A stretch of 64,000 bases of DNA from Acaudatibacter sp050729515 (GCA_050729515.1 JBOHLG010000008.1:50564-114563), one strand, 5' to 3'; positions 1 to 9,017 are shown, numbered from the stretch's first letter. The notes: a model not told the origin generated them from the letters alone. Numbers and translations are program-made.

Positions 1-2
1 TT

Positions 3-401
3 CTTGGCGCCGCATCGGCGAGGCCGGCCCAGCTTTCCGGCGGCATGGCCATGCGCGTCTCTCTCGCAAGGGCCCTGGTCAGCCGCCCGAGGCTGCTCCT
101 GATGGATGAGCCTTTCGCCGCACTCGACGAGATCACCCGACGGGCCCTGGCCGACGACGTCCTGCAACTCTGGAGCGAAGCAAGGCCGACCATGGTTTTC
201 GTCACGCACAACGTCGAGGAGGCGGTCTACATGGCCGAAAGGATCGTCGTGCTCACCGCGGCGCCGGGCAGGATCGCCGTCGAAAGAAGGCTCGGGCCGG
301 GAGGTCCAAGGCCGGCTGGATATCGTCTCTCTGCGGCGTTTCGGGAGGCGGCCGAACTCATCTCCGCCGATCTCGCCGCGGCGATGGGCGAGGCCGGATG
401 A
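3..401 (+). CDS. ABC transporter ATP-binding protein, 3' part only
   Basis: This is the C-terminal half of the ATPase of an ABC importer of the nitrate/sulfonate/taurine (SsuB/TauB) class. It would hydrolyse ATP on the cytoplasmic face to drive uptake through the permease that follows. The reading frame is open from the window edge, so the gene starts upstream and the Walker A region is missing. Visible motifs are the ABC signature as LSGGM (usual form LSGGQ), Walker B with its catalytic Glu (LLLMDEPFAALDE) and the H-loop His in VFVTHNVEEAV. The stop overlaps the permease start by 4 nt (ATGA), which indicates translational coupling. The substrate cannot be deduced because the periplasmic binding protein is not in the window. 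Confidence 0.93.
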   Translation, partial: LGAASARPAQLSGGMAMRVSLARALVSRPRLLLMDEPFAALDEITRRALADDVLQLWSEARPTMVFVTHNVEEAVYMAERIVVLTAAPGRIAVERRLGPGGPRPAGYRLSAAFREAAELISADLAAAMGEAG

Positions 402-1162
402 ACGCGCGCGCCATCCTCGCTCCGATCGGGCTCATCCTCGTTCTCCTCGGAGCGTGGGAGGCGATCGTTCGGCTCGCCGAGGTTCCGGTCTATGTGCTCC
501 CTCCGCCGAGCGCCATCGGCGAGGCGCTTTGCGCCAACGCGGGCCTACTCGCCCAATCGGCCTGGCGCACTCTTTCCATGGCGCTCCTGGCGCTCGTCGC
601 GGCCTCGATCTTCGGCAATCTCCTCGCCGTCTTGACCGCGATCAGCACAACTCTCGCCGGCGCGATCCGGCCGATCGCCGTCGGCTTGCAGGTGACCCCG
701 GTGGTGGCCATCGCCCCTTTGGTGGTGATCTGGGCCGGCATCGATCATCCCACCATCGCCATCGTGGCGCTCGCCGCCGTGGTCGCTTTCTTTCCGATCT
801 TCTCGGGCGCGGTGAGCGGGCTGGCCGCTGTCGATCCCGATCTTCGACGCCTTTTCGATCTCTATGGCGCGTCGCGCTGGAGCCGCTTCAGGCGCCTTCA
901 ACTCCCTTCCGCGGTCCCCTTCCTTCTGGAGGGACACAAGGTCGCCGCGGGCCTGGCGATCATCGGGGCGGTGGTGGCCGAGTTCGTCGCCGGGGCCGGC
1001 GGAGCCCAGGGCCTTGCCTGGCGGATTCTCGAGGCTGGCAACCAGCTCCAGATTCCGGAGATGTTCGCCGCCATCCTGGTGCTGGGAGCCATGGCCGGGG
1101 CGCTCTATCTGGCGCTCTCGGCCCTCGAGCGACGGGCTCTGGCCTGGTGGCGGGGGCGTTAG
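398..1162 (+). CDS. ABC transporter permease (SsuC/TauC-like)
   Basis: Inner-membrane permease, 254 aa, of the BPD_transp_1 superfamily. It carries the N-terminal LPPPS signature of nitrate/sulfonate/taurine-type permeases. About six hydrophobic segments are visible. The cytoplasmic EAA loop, which contacts the ATPase, reads as LYGASRWSRFRRLQLPSAVP at about residues 157-176. The gene is coupled to the preceding ATPase by a 4-nt overlap. The family imports sulfonates, nitrate, thiamine precursors or other small organics. Nothing here chooses between them. Confidence 0.92.
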   Translation: MNARAILAPIGLILVLLGAWEAIVRLAEVPVYVLPPPSAIGEALCANAGLLAQSAWRTLSMALLALVAASIFGNLLAVLTAISTTLAGAIRPIAVGLQVTPVVAIAPLVVIWAGIDHPTIAIVALAAVVAFFPIFSGAVSGLAAVDPDLRRLFDLYGASRWSRFRRLQLPSAVPFLLEGHKVAAGLAIIGAVVAEFVAGAGGAQGLAWRILEAGNQLQIPEMFAAILVLGAMAGALYLALSALERRALAWWRGR

Positions 1163-1222
1163 GGCGAGGTTAAATCGCAGGTTGCAGAATGGGACGGGCA
1201 GAAGTTCCGCGGGTAGATCATC

Positions 1223-1873
1223 ATGCGCGCCGCCTCTTTCATTCTCGCCCTCGCCATCCTGCCCCTGGGCTCCGCGGCATGGGCGACGCCGGATCGCTAT
1301 GGGCCGCCCTCGCCCGACGGCGCCGAGGCGTACGCGCCCGGCCAGACGCCTTCGCCCTCGCAGGTGTGGTCTGGCGCCTTTCTTTCCTGGCCGGGGAAGA
1401 GGGACTCTTCGAGCGCACTTTCTCCGCCGCCCGCGATCACGCCAGGCCTACAGAGCTCGGCGTCGGCGCCCCCGCCAGCCGCTCCCGAGCGATTCAACCA
1501 GGCTTTGAGCGGCGAGGTCCGCCCCGCCGATCTCACCCGGGGACAAGGTGCGGCGCCACGTCTGCCGACCAGCCTCTACGCGCCCGCCTCGAGCCCCCAA
1601 TCAGAACCTTTGCCGCCGCGTGAGCCGGTCGCCGCCGCTCCGACCGCACCCCAGCGGTATGCGGCCGCCCAGAGCGGCGATGCTCCGGTACATGTCCGGT
1701 TTTATTCGATCGATCGTTCATGGGGCCTTCATCCGGACCCGATCCCGACGCCGGTCGATAGGCCGCCGGTCCTGATCGGGCCCAACTCCGCGGCGGCGGC
1801 CGACGTCGCCGCCGACCAGAGCGGCGATCAGTCCAGGTCGGATGCGAGCGCCGACTCCTCGGCTCCTTATTAG
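1223..1873 (+). CDS. secreted proline-rich hypothetical protein
   Basis: A 216-aa protein of unknown function. The first 22 or so residues form a convincing signal peptide (MRAASFILALAILPLGSAAWA). The mature part is low-complexity and rich in Pro, Ala, Ser and Gln, with no recognisable domain. Two Arg/Tyr-containing stretches (ERFNQALSG and QRYAAAQSG) look like loose repeats. It starts 60 nt after the permease stop on the same strand and may be read through from it, but a functional link is not implied. It is probably periplasmic or envelope-associated. Confidence 0.72.
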   Translation: MRAASFILALAILPLGSAAWATPDRYGPPSPDGAEAYAPGQTPSPSQVWSGAFLSWPGKRDSSSALSPPPAITPGLQSSASAPPPAAPERFNQALSGEVRPADLTRGQGAAPRLPTSLYAPASSPQSEPLPPREPVAAAPTAPQRYAAAQSGDAPVHVRFYSIDRSWGLHPDPIPTPVDRPPVLIGPNSAAAADVAADQSGDQSRSDASADSSAPY

Positions 1874-2097
1874 AGTTCAGGACGGCTCCGGCCTCGACTT
1901 GCAAGGATTCGGTGGGTTTCGAGTCGATAGCCGCGCCCGTCTCGTCGTGCTGAGGTCGCTGGGGCCTACCATATCGCCGCAGAGGCGAGATCGCCCGCAA
2001 CGAGATTGCCGATCCATCGAAGGCGATCGTCGCCTGTTTTCTTTCGGAGCCGTTCTGGGCCGCCTTGCCGGCGAGGGGCCTGATTCCTCAGGTTTGT

Positions 2098-2657
2098 TCA
2101 GGCATTTTCCGCACACGACGCGAGGCTCCCGGCGGGGGCAAGCTTGCGCCTTGTGCGCAGAACGAGGCCCAGAGCGAAGCCGCCCAGGATCATCAGGGCC
2201 CAACTCTCCGGTTCAGGGACCGCGAAGACACCGTTGACCTGAGGATTATAGGCTGTGGCGCCAGCCGTGTAGGAAAGCACGGAATAGAGCCTGCGACATT
2301 ATAGAGGTTGTACTCGACGTTCCCGACATCGAAGAGCAGGCCGGCGGAATCGAGAGATGACGTGGCGATATCGAAGTTGTCGTCATAGTTAAATGCATTG
2401 TCCGGCGTCATGTAGGGGCTCGGAGCGGTGGGATCGGGGATGAAGGTGAAGGCAGCGCCGTTCACTGTGCCGCTCATCGCGGTCACGTCTTCGCCGAAGA
2501 CGCCGTTGGGGCCCCCTGTTGTGGTGAGCGTGCCGACCACGCTCAGGGGCAAGTTGGTTCCGGGGAAGGAAAACGGGATCACCGCGGCTCCCGAGGATCC
2601 GGCGAAGAGCGCCGCCGCGGCCAAGGTCGCTCCGGCCAAGACTCGATGGGCCCTCAT
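2098..2657 (-). pseudogene. PEPxxWA-CTERM surface protein, frameshifted
   Basis: Two overlapping minus-strand frames make one protein. The N-terminal part starts at 2657 with a signal peptide (MRAHRVLAGATLAAAALFAG) and runs to about 2290. The C-terminal part, readable from about 2290 to 2098, holds the sorting tail: PEPESWA, a hydrophobic helix and an Arg-rich end. PEPxxWA-CTERM is the alphaproteobacterial variant of exosortase-recognised tails. The two frames are offset by one base near 2288-2292. Adding one base there would restore one continuous protein of about 185 aa (NVAGS joined to SVLSYTAG). This is either a real inactivating frameshift or a sequencing error. No exosortase gene is in the window. 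Confidence 0.75.
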
Positions 2658-2797
2658 GTTCTTCTCCCTGCAATGATCGCCGGCTCAAGAGAGCCTGGAG
2701 GCGGCAGTCTGGAGTGGGGTCGGTTGCGTGTCGCGCACAAGCGCGCGCCGGCGAGCACGATCGGACGAAAACTATTCGGCCGCTGTACTTTTCGCGA

Positions 2798-3649
2798 TCA
2801 GCGAGGCGCTCGCCAATCCAACCCGCGCGCCAGCTCCGATGGCCTCGCCCCGAAACGGCGTCGCATGTGTCTGGCCAAGTGGCTGGCGTGGGAGAAGCCG
2901 CTCGCCAGGGCCGCCTCGCTGATCGTGGCCTCGCCCTTCTCTAGCAGCAGCTTGGCCTTTGCGAGACGCCGCTCGATAACATAGGCGTGCACAGGGCGAT
3001 GGAGGGTCTGACGAAAGAGGACCTGAAAGTGCGAAGGGCTCAGACCGATCAGTTCGGCCAAATCGGCGATCCTGACTTTATCTTCCAGCCGATCTTCAAT
3101 GAATTCGAGAACCTTGGCGAGCTTGGACTTGGACAGGGCCGCCCTTTCTGAGGGCTTGTGAAGCGCGCCCCAGCGCTCAAGGAGGCGCGTCACGAAGGCG
3201 AGGCTGAGGCTGTCGAGGTAGAGCGGGTCGCTCGGCGAGGCGCTGGCGATCTCTTCTTTGAACATCAGGGCCATTCGATAGATCGCCTCATCGCGATCCT
3301 TGATGTGCGCGTCCTCCAGGGACCTGCCGGAACGCATCGTTTTGGCGGCGGAAGCCACGAAACTCGGAGAGAGCCAGATGCCGATCAAGGAGGTGGGATC
3401 AGCATCCTCGAACACGGTGCCCAGGCCTGCCGGAACGAGGTCAATGTCGCCGCGTCGTTGGACGTAGGATCGCCCGCGGAATCCATCGCGGAAGGTCACT
3501 CGCGCCGGGGCGCCGCAATGAACCAGAAGCCGATGTTCAGGCCTCGGCTCCACTTCGAACCGACCGGCGGGCGCACAGGTGAGGTTGACCTCCAGTCCAC
3601 CCCAGATGGATCTGCCGATAAGATTGACCCTGGGATCTTCGGGCAACAT
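2798..3649 (-). CDS. AraC-family transcriptional regulator
   Basis: A 283-aa regulator. The N-terminal 180 residues are a cupin-like ligand or oligomerisation region. The C-terminal 100 residues hold the two helix-turn-helix motifs of AraC/XylS proteins: the first around IADLAELIGLSPSHFQVLFR, the second around ISEAALASGFSHASHLARHM, followed by the usual RRRFGARPSEL stretch. The start ATG at 3649 gives a full-length family member. The neighbouring genes do not suggest a target. It lies between the broken PEP-CTERM gene and the rRNA-modification operon, on the same strand as both. Confidence 0.92.
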   Translation of the reverse strand: MLPEDPRVNLIGRSIWGGLEVNLTCAPAGRFEVEPRPEHRLLVHCGAPARVTFRDGFRGRSYVQRRGDIDLVPAGLGTVFEDADPTSLIGIWLSPSFVASAAKTMRSGRSLEDAHIKDRDEAIYRMALMFKEEIASASPSDPLYLDSLSLAFVTRLLERWGALHKPSERAALSKSKLAKVLEFIEDRLEDKVRIADLAELIGLSPSHFQVLFRQTLHRPVHAYVIERRLAKAKLLLEKGEATISEAALASGFSHASHLARHMRRRFGARPSELARGLDWRAPR

Positions 3650-3700
3650 GACTACAGAGCTTAACCCAAGGACGGGCCGCGGCCCACTTCCCTAAGAAGT

Positions 3701-4432
3701 TCAGAGCTCGCCCAATAGTTTCGACATCTCGTCCGCCCGCAGCGGCCGCCACGCGCCGGGCGCGAGGTCTTCGGGCAGCAAAAGCTCGCCAATCGCCTCG
3801 CGATGAAGCCTCACGATCTCATTGTTCGTGGCGGCGAACATCCGACGAACCTGGCGATGCCGCCCCTCGGAAATGGTCAGGCGGCAGAGCCTTGGACCAA
3901 GGACCTCGAGCCGAGCCGGCTTGAGCGGCCGATCCTCGCCTTCGAGGAGCAGGTCTCCACTCGCAAAGAGCGCCGTCTCCTCGCCGGAGAGGGGCCGCTC
4001 GAGCCCGGCGAGATAGCGCTTGGCGACATGGCGTCGGGGTGCGGTGATCCGGTGGATGAGATCGCCGTCCTCGGAAAGGAGGAGAAGACCTGTGGTCTCC
4101 GCGTCGAGCCGGCCCGCCGTGGAGATCGCCGGGGTTCGCCCGCGCCAGCGCTCCGGAAGCAGTTCGTAGACGCTGCGGCCCGGCTCACGGTGCGAACAGA
4201 CAAGGCCCGCGGGCTTGTTCATGACGAGGGTGAGGGGCGGAAGGGGATCGATGGCCTCGCCTGACACCGTGAGGCCCACGGCCAAATCAGTCGTGAGCGT
4301 CAGCCGTTCGGCGGGATCGTCCAGAATCCTCTCGCCGAACCGGATCGCTCCGGACGCCGCCAGGGTCGCGATCTCGCGTCGCGACCCATACCCGAGATTG
4401 GCGAGCAGCCGATCGAGGCGCCGCGCGGTCAC
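3701..4432 (-). CDS. rsuA: 16S rRNA pseudouridine synthase RsuA-type
   Basis: A 243-aa pseudouridine synthase of the RsuA/RluB/RluE/RluF family. RsuA converts U516 of 16S rRNA to pseudouridine. An S4 RNA-binding domain occupies residues 1-60 (RRLDRLLANLGYGSRREI). The catalytic Asp is D110 in the signature GRLDAETTGLLLL. The C-terminal motif EGRHRQVRRMFAA is typical. The GTG start (4432) overlaps the stop of the upstream methyltransferase by 4 nt, so the two rRNA-modification genes are translationally coupled. Assignment to RsuA rather than RluB or RluF rests on length and overall pattern. Confidence 0.85.
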   Translation of the reverse strand: MTARRLDRLLANLGYGSRREIATLAASGAIRFGERILDDPAERLTLTTDLAVGLTVSGEAIDPLPPLTLVMNKPAGLVCSHREPGRSVYELLPERWRGRTPAISTAGRLDAETTGLLLLSEDGDLIHRITAPRRHVAKRYLAGLERPLSGEETALFASGDLLLEGEDRPLKPARLEVLGPRLCRLTISEGRHRQVRRMFAATNNEIVRLHREAIGELLLPEDLAPGAWRPLRADEMSKLLGEL

Positions 4433-5373
4433 TTGACCGCTTCGAGGAGCTTGTAGCCGCCCTCTCGCGTCGCCGGGCGAAGGAGAGAGACGCGCGCTTG
4501 GATCGCGCTCTCGCAGGCCAGGGTGCGCTCCACCACAGTGAGGAGCCGGCCGCCGGGGCGCAGCGCCCTGATGGCGGCGAAGAGGAGATCGAGCGCCAGG
4601 CTGCGATCCGCGGTCCCGCCGACGCGCCTAGGCGGGTTGATGGCCACGAAGTCGAGATCTTGCGGGAGAACCTTCGGCTGGAGCGCATCGGCGTGGAGGA
4701 AGACGGCCCTGGGATCATCGATGTTGCGCTTCGCCATGGCGATCGCCCGGCGGTCGATATCGATCAGGAGGAGCTGGGTCACGCCCGAGGACTCGAGGAG
4801 GGCCCGCGAGACGACTCCGATTCCGCATCCGAGATCCGCTCCGCGCCCTTTGCAGTCCGAAAGGCGCTCCAGAAGCAAGGCGCTGCCGGCGTCGATGCGA
4901 TCCCAAGAAAAGAGTCCCGGCTGCGTCCACAGGCCGATTTGGGGAATGAACCTCGGTGCGGCTTGGGCGATCGCCGGCTCGAGCCGGTCGAGCGCCACGG
5001 GCCTCGGGCAGGCGCAGATCCGATGATGCGCCTTGGATCGCTCGACGACCCGGCAACCCAGGCGCGTCAGTTCCGCCGAGAGCCGCATTCCGCCCAGGTC
5101 CTTGCGCGCCAGTGCGATGAGCTTGCCGCCGGGCTTGAGGACGCGAAGACCGTGGGCGATGACGCCTTGACGCTCCAAGGTTCCTGGCGGCGCCAGAACA
5201 ACCAACCGATCAAGCAGGGCGTCGGGGGCCTCCGCAAGGTCCTCTCCGCTGGGATCAAGAGGAGTGAACCGCCGCGCCTCCGTTGCAAGTCGCGCCAGCG
5301 TGGCGGGCGGATCGCCGTAGACGCCCTCGAGCAATCCGTCGTTGGATGTGATCGGGTCGGGAACACGGACCAT
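4429..5373 (-). CDS. class I SAM methyltransferase, RsmC-like
   Basis: A 314-aa methyltransferase with the two-lobe layout of RsmC/RlmG: a degenerate N-terminal Rossmann lobe and a functional C-terminal one. The SAM site is visible as ADLGCGIGVVSRALL at about residues 178-192. The catalytic NPP-type motif is VAINPPRR at about 239-246. RsmC methylates G1207 of 16S rRNA at N2. The alphaproteobacterial member may act on a related position. It is the first gene of a pair with the RsuA-type synthase, overlapping it by 4 nt, which supports an rRNA substrate. Confidence 0.8.
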   Translation of the reverse strand: MVRVPDPITSNDGLLEGVYGDPPATLARLATEARRFTPLDPSGEDLAEAPDALLDRLVVLAPPGTLERQGVIAHGLRVLKPGGKLIALARKDLGGMRLSAELTRLGCRVVERSKAHHRICACPRPVALDRLEPAIAQAAPRFIPQIGLWTQPGLFSWDRIDAGSALLLERLSDCKGRGADLGCGIGVVSRALLESSGVTQLLLIDIDRRAIAMAKRNIDDPRAVFLHADALQPKVLPQDLDFVAINPPRRVGGTADRSLALDLLFAAIRALRPGGRLLTVVERTLACESAIQARVSLLRPATREGGYKLLEAVK

Positions 5374-5416
5374 GAGGCCCGCTGGTAGCGCACTTCAGAT
5401 CCCTCCGGGACTCGGT

Positions 5417-5797
5417 TCAGGCCGCCAGACGCCTCCAGACCTTCCGATCGGCCGCCCAGGCCTCAAGTTCGCCAGACTTGCGGCCGCCCAGGATCTCGTT
5501 GAGGAGCGCTTGGGGAACGGCTTCGAAACGGCTCGCGACCTCGGAGAGGCTGCAGCCGGGGCATGGCGCGAGGAACTGGGCGGCGTTGATCCGTGGCTCG
5601 ACCGCCGCGATCATCACCGCCAGCCGCGCCGCCCTTTCAGGCTCGCGCGTCTCCAGCCGGGGGTCTTCGGCATAGAGTTCGGCACCCAGACGGCCGACGA
5701 ACTCCAGGTCGAGCCGGCGGTATCGATGGGCCGCCGCCGAAAGCGAAAGGCCGCAGGAAGAAAGGTCGAGCACCGTCTCGTTGAGAAGGAAAAGCAT
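5417..5797 (-). CDS. conserved hypothetical protein, 126 aa
   Basis: I do not recognise a family. The 126-aa product starts MLFLLNETVL and has no signal peptide or membrane helix. It is mildly basic at the C-terminus and contains a CPGC pair around residue 80 (APCPGCSL). The ATG at 5797 is chosen because the longer upstream extension is only an out-of-frame copy of the DUF1491 gene. It follows DUF1491 by 47 nt on the same strand and precedes the methyltransferase gene in the direction of transcription, so the four genes may be one transcription unit. Confidence 0.68.
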   Translation of the reverse strand: MLFLLNETVLDLSSCGLSLSAAAHRYRRLDLEFVGRLGAELYAEDPRLETREPERAARLAVMIAAVEPRINAAQFLAPCPGCSLSEVASRFEAVPQALLNEILGGRKSGELEAWAADRKVWRRLAA

Positions 5798-5844
5798 GAC
5801 GCCATCGTACCGCGATGGGCTTTCGATCCGGTTGAGCAGGAGGG

Positions 5845-6216
5845 TTAAGGGCGCTCGGGTCCGGCGCCTCTTGGCGGATCCGGCGAGGGGCGTTCCACCG
5901 GCTCGGTGAGGAAGCGGTCGGCCTCTTTGGCGGTGATCTCCACCACCCACAGGTCCGGGTCCAGCTTCAATCGGCGAGCGATATGCGCCTCCAGGCTCGT
6001 CTCGTCGGCGCCGGGCCAGGGCTCGATCCAGCGCGACTCGTCCTCGCCAACCCGGACGGCGGAGAGGAGCCGGAAGGCTCCAGCGGCTGGATCGAAGGTC
6101 TTCACGAGGATCGCTCCGGCCTTCGGGTCGCCCCTGCGCACGACCACGGCCGTCTCGCCCGCCAGATCGACCCGGCGGATCAGAGCGGCGACCCACACCT
6201 CGCTGTCGATGAGCAA
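5845..6216 (-). CDS. DUF1491 family protein
   Basis: A 123-aa protein matching the small alphaproteobacterial DUF1491 family: an N-terminal WVAALIRRVDLAGE followed by VVVRRGDPKAGAILVK, and a C-terminal two-helix part ending DLWVVEITAKEADRFL. The family has no established function and no catalytic residues are evident. The start is a TTG at 6216 with a TGAGG-like ribosome site upstream. An ATG start would delete the conserved N-terminus. The gene lies just downstream of the DivJ-like kinase on the same strand, about 100 nt apart. Confidence 0.82.
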   Translation of the reverse strand: MLIDSEVWVAALIRRVDLAGETAVVVRRGDPKAGAILVKTFDPAAGAFRLLSAVRVGEDESRWIEPWPGADETSLEAHIARRLKLDPDLWVVEITAKEADRFLTEPVERPSPDPPRGAGPERP

Positions 6217-6314
6217 TCCGGTCGCCTCAGTGGATCAACGTCAAAGGAGGATCCCTCATCCTGTTGCGTCGCCAGCCGGCCAGTCGATGCAAACCGTGGG
6301 AGAGAGCGGCATCA

Positions 6315-8042
6315 CTAGGTGCGCCGCTCAGGGGCGAAACGGATGACGTTTTCGCCGAAGGCATCGGGGCTTGGTTCCTCGCCCAAGGCCTGGGACGCCT
6401 GGTCGCCTCGGTACGCCTCCGCCTCGACCAGGATGGGCAGCCGCACTTCGACCGCCGTGCCGGCGCCCGCCTCGCTGGCGACCTCCATGCGCCCGCCATG
6501 GAGTTCAGCGAAGGCGCGCACCAGGGAAAGGCCCAGGCCCGAGCCTCTCGCCCTCTGCTGGGCGTCGCCGGCCTGCTCGAATGGTGTGCCCAGGCGGGCC
6601 AGGTCATCAGGCGATATGCCGATCCCGTCGTCGGCGACGATGATCTCCACTTCGTCGCCCTGGATCTGGAGCATCACGCTCACTCGGCCTCCGCTGGGCG
6701 TGAACTTGATTGCGTTGGAAAGCAGATTGAGGACGATCTGCTTGAGCGCGCGGCGGTCGGCCCTGACCCTCACCGGCTCCTGCGAAAGGGCGGGGAGCAA
6801 GCGGACGTTCGCGGTCTCGGCCTGGATGCGCATCAGCCGCACCGCGGCCGCCACCGGCTCTCGGGCGTCAAAGGTTTCCAGGGCGAGGCTGTAGCGCTCC
6901 GCCTCGATCTTGGACATGTCGAGGACATCGTTGATGAGCTCGAGGAGATGGCCGCCCGACTCATGGATGAGGCTGGCGTACTCGGCGTACTTGGGGTCCA
7001 GAGGGCCGAACATCTCCGCGCGCATGATGTCGGAGAATCCGACGATGGCGTTGAGGGGGGTGCGCAGTTCGTGGCTCATGTTGGCGAGGAACCGGCTCTT
7101 GCCCTGGCTCGCGGCGATGGCTTCCCGCGCCGCCTCGGCGAGAGCGGCCTCGCGCGCCCCCTCGCCCGAATCGTCACGAAGGACGGCGATGAGACCTGCG
7201 CCGCGTCGTCTGAGGCTCGCCGCCAACCACGGCCGGTCGCCAAAATCCGGCGAAAAAAAGAAGTCGGCCGCTCCGGTCTGGAAGGCCGTGGCGACCGTGC
7301 GTGCGAGCGCCGCCGGATCTTCGCCGAGGGCCATGAAACTGGCCGGCGGGGCGCCGTCGATCAGCGGTTCGATGAAGCCCCCGTAGGTGCGCAAGATCGC
7401 GCCGTCGCGCGCGAGCTCGAGGGTGAGAAGAGGCTGAGCCTTGAGGACGCCGTCCAACTCCTCGGCGCGCGCTGCCAGACGCGAGCGCCGCGCTTCGAAG
7501 CGAACGAGCGCCAGGATCGAAGCCGATCCCATGGCCAAGGCGAAGACGAAAAGGCCGATGATCGTCAGCCATGGCCCGGCGTCGAACTCGGCGCCGGGCA
7601 GGCGGCCGGAGACCTGGATCAGCGTGAGGACGCCGCCGGCGGCGACGCTCAGCGCGGCCGCCTCCGCCATCCGGCTTCCCATGGCCGTGGATGCGGCAAG
7701 CGGCAGCAGGATCCAGACCGCCAGCGGCCCCCACAGACCCCCGGAAAACGCGACCGCGCAGCTCGCGCCGGCGACCCAGAAGGCGAGGAGCAGGATCTGG
7801 GCCGAGGTTCTTGGGGTGCGGGCAAGGAAAAGGCCGGCGCCTGAAGGAGTGACCAGAGCCAGGAGGGGCCAGATCAAGGTCCGGCCGAGGCCCGGCGCCG
7901 ATCCGGAGGCGGCCCAAAGTCCCAGGCCGGAGAACCAAGCGGCGACGAAAAGAGCGCCGTGCCAGAACTGAGCCGCCCGATTGGCGTCCCGATCCGGCGA
8001 AGGGCGTTGGGCGTCCTTTGGGGCGGAGAATGGGCTCGGCAT
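6315..8042 (-). CDS. membrane sensor histidine kinase, DivJ/PleC-like
   Basis: A 575-aa kinase from the ATG at 8042. A longer TTG start at 8102 exists but lacks a ribosome site. About six hydrophobic segments fill residues 20-185, followed by a degenerate PAS-like region (190-290). HisKA has phosphoacceptor His324 in NMSHELRTPLNAIVGFSDIM, and a HATPase_c domain carries the N box (LLSNAIKFTPSGG) and G boxes (DDGIGI, GSGLGLS). The HisKA segment, including FGPLDPKYAEYASLI, matches the DivJ/PleC class that controls DivK and the CtrA cell-cycle pathway in alphaproteobacteria. Membrane-rich N-terminus and length resemble Caulobacter DivJ, but orthology is not proven. It is divergent from a second kinase 165 nt away. 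Confidence 0.87.
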   Translation of the reverse strand: MPSPFSAPKDAQRPSPDRDANRAAQFWHGALFVAAWFSGLGLWAASGSAPGLGRTLIWPLLALVTPSGAGLFLARTPRTSAQILLLAFWVAGASCAVAFSGGLWGPLAVWILLPLAASTAMGSRMAEAAALSVAAGGVLTLIQVSGRLPGAEFDAGPWLTIIGLFVFALAMGSASILALVRFEARRSRLAARAEELDGVLKAQPLLTLELARDGAILRTYGGFIEPLIDGAPPASFMALGEDPAALARTVATAFQTGAADFFFSPDFGDRPWLAASLRRRGAGLIAVLRDDSGEGAREAALAEAAREAIAASQGKSRFLANMSHELRTPLNAIVGFSDIMRAEMFGPLDPKYAEYASLIHESGGHLLELINDVLDMSKIEAERYSLALETFDAREPVAAAVRLMRIQAETANVRLLPALSQEPVRVRADRRALKQIVLNLLSNAIKFTPSGGRVSVMLQIQGDEVEIIVADDGIGISPDDLARLGTPFEQAGDAQQRARGSGLGLSLVRAFAELHGGRMEVASEAGAGTAVEVRLPILVEAEAYRGDQASQALGEEPSPDAFGENVIRFAPERRT

Positions 8043-8207
8043 TCGATCAGCTTTCGGCCGGGGAGCGTAGCGGCTCTCGATGGCTGAGGCGAGATGGCGC
8101 AATCACAAGGCGAACGCGCTCGCTCCGCGCGAGCGGAAACCGGATGGTAAACCCGGCGGCGTCATAGTTGGCGAGCCGGTGCGCGTTGGTGGAAAAGGAA
8201 TGGGGCG

Positions 8208-9017
8208 ATGAGCGAGTCGGCGACGAATGAGGCTCTCTCCTACGATGACGGGAACCGCCCTAGGGCCGTGACCATCTCGATCAGCGACGAGGCGAGGAGC
8301 TCCTTTCTGCGGGTGGCCAGCCACCAGCTCCGCACGCCGCTCAATTCGATCATCGGATTTTCGGAGATTCTCGCCGGCGAGACCCTGGGACCGCTCGGCG
8401 CGCCGCAATATCGAAACTACGCCGAGCACGTCTGTCTCGCCGGCCACAAGCTCCTGAAGCTGGTCAACCAGATTCTCGAAATCCTCCGGCTCCAGGCTGG
8501 GATCGGAGCGATGGCCCCGGTCGAAGAGAGTCTCGATGCGGCCATCGACGACTGTCTGGACGCTTTGGCGGCCGAAATTCGCAAGAAAGACTTGCGAGTG
8601 TTCGTCGAGGGCGAAGGAAAACTGCCCACTCTGACGTGCGATCCCAGGGGCCTGCGAGCCATCCTCTCCAATCTCCTCGCCAACGCCGTGGCGTTCTCGC
8701 CGGAAGGAGGGGAGATCGCGGTCAGCGCCAGGAGCGAAGGCGGTCGCACCGTGGTCGCCATCCGCGATGAGGGCCCCGGAATCGACGTGGCTGAGGTCCC
8801 CCGACTCCTGCAGCCGTTCCAGCAGGGCGCCAACGCCCTCACCGGGTGCGGTGAAGGGGCAGGGTTCGGCCTGCCGATCGTCTCGCTCCACTGCGCCTTG
8901 ATGAGGGCCACGCTGCGCCTCAAGCCCGGCCTCGAGCGAGGGCTGATGGCGGAAGTCAGCCTCCCGACTTCCGGCCCCACGCAAGAGGTGCATCCGCGGC
9001 TCTCCGAAGCCATATGA
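8208..9017 (+). CDS. soluble histidine kinase
   Basis: A 269-aa cytoplasmic kinase with no membrane segment and almost no input domain. HisKA starts at about residue 28, with phosphoacceptor His39 in RVASHQLRTPLNSIIGF. The HATPase_c domain shows the N box (ILSNLLANAVAFSPEGG), DEGPGID and a weak G2 box (GEGAGFGLPIV). The HisKA helix (FSEILAGETLGPLGAPQYRNY) is clearly related to the membrane kinase encoded divergently. No response regulator is nearby. The next gene (sufE) starts 6 nt after the stop, so they are cotranscribed. Confidence 0.88.
   Translation: MSESATNEALSYDDGNRPRAVTISISDEARSSFLRVASHQLRTPLNSIIGFSEILAGETLGPLGAPQYRNYAEHVCLAGHKLLKLVNQILEILRLQAGIGAMAPVEESLDAAIDDCLDALAAEIRKKDLRVFVEGEGKLPTLTCDPRGLRAILSNLLANAVAFSPEGGEIAVSARSEGGRTVVAIRDEGPGIDVAEVPRLLQPFQQGANALTGCGEGAGFGLPIVSLHCALMRATLRLKPGLERGLMAEVSLPTSGPTQEVHPRLSEAI

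Noticed and set aside
4498..5388. Long plus-strand open frame over the RsmC-like gene
   Set aside because: Antisense shadow; the minus-strand protein carries SAM and NPP motifs, whereas this one has none.
6264..7844. 526-codon plus-strand open frame over the membrane kinase
   Set aside because: Antisense of a clear histidine kinase; composition of Arg/Gly/Ala shadow type in high-GC DNA.
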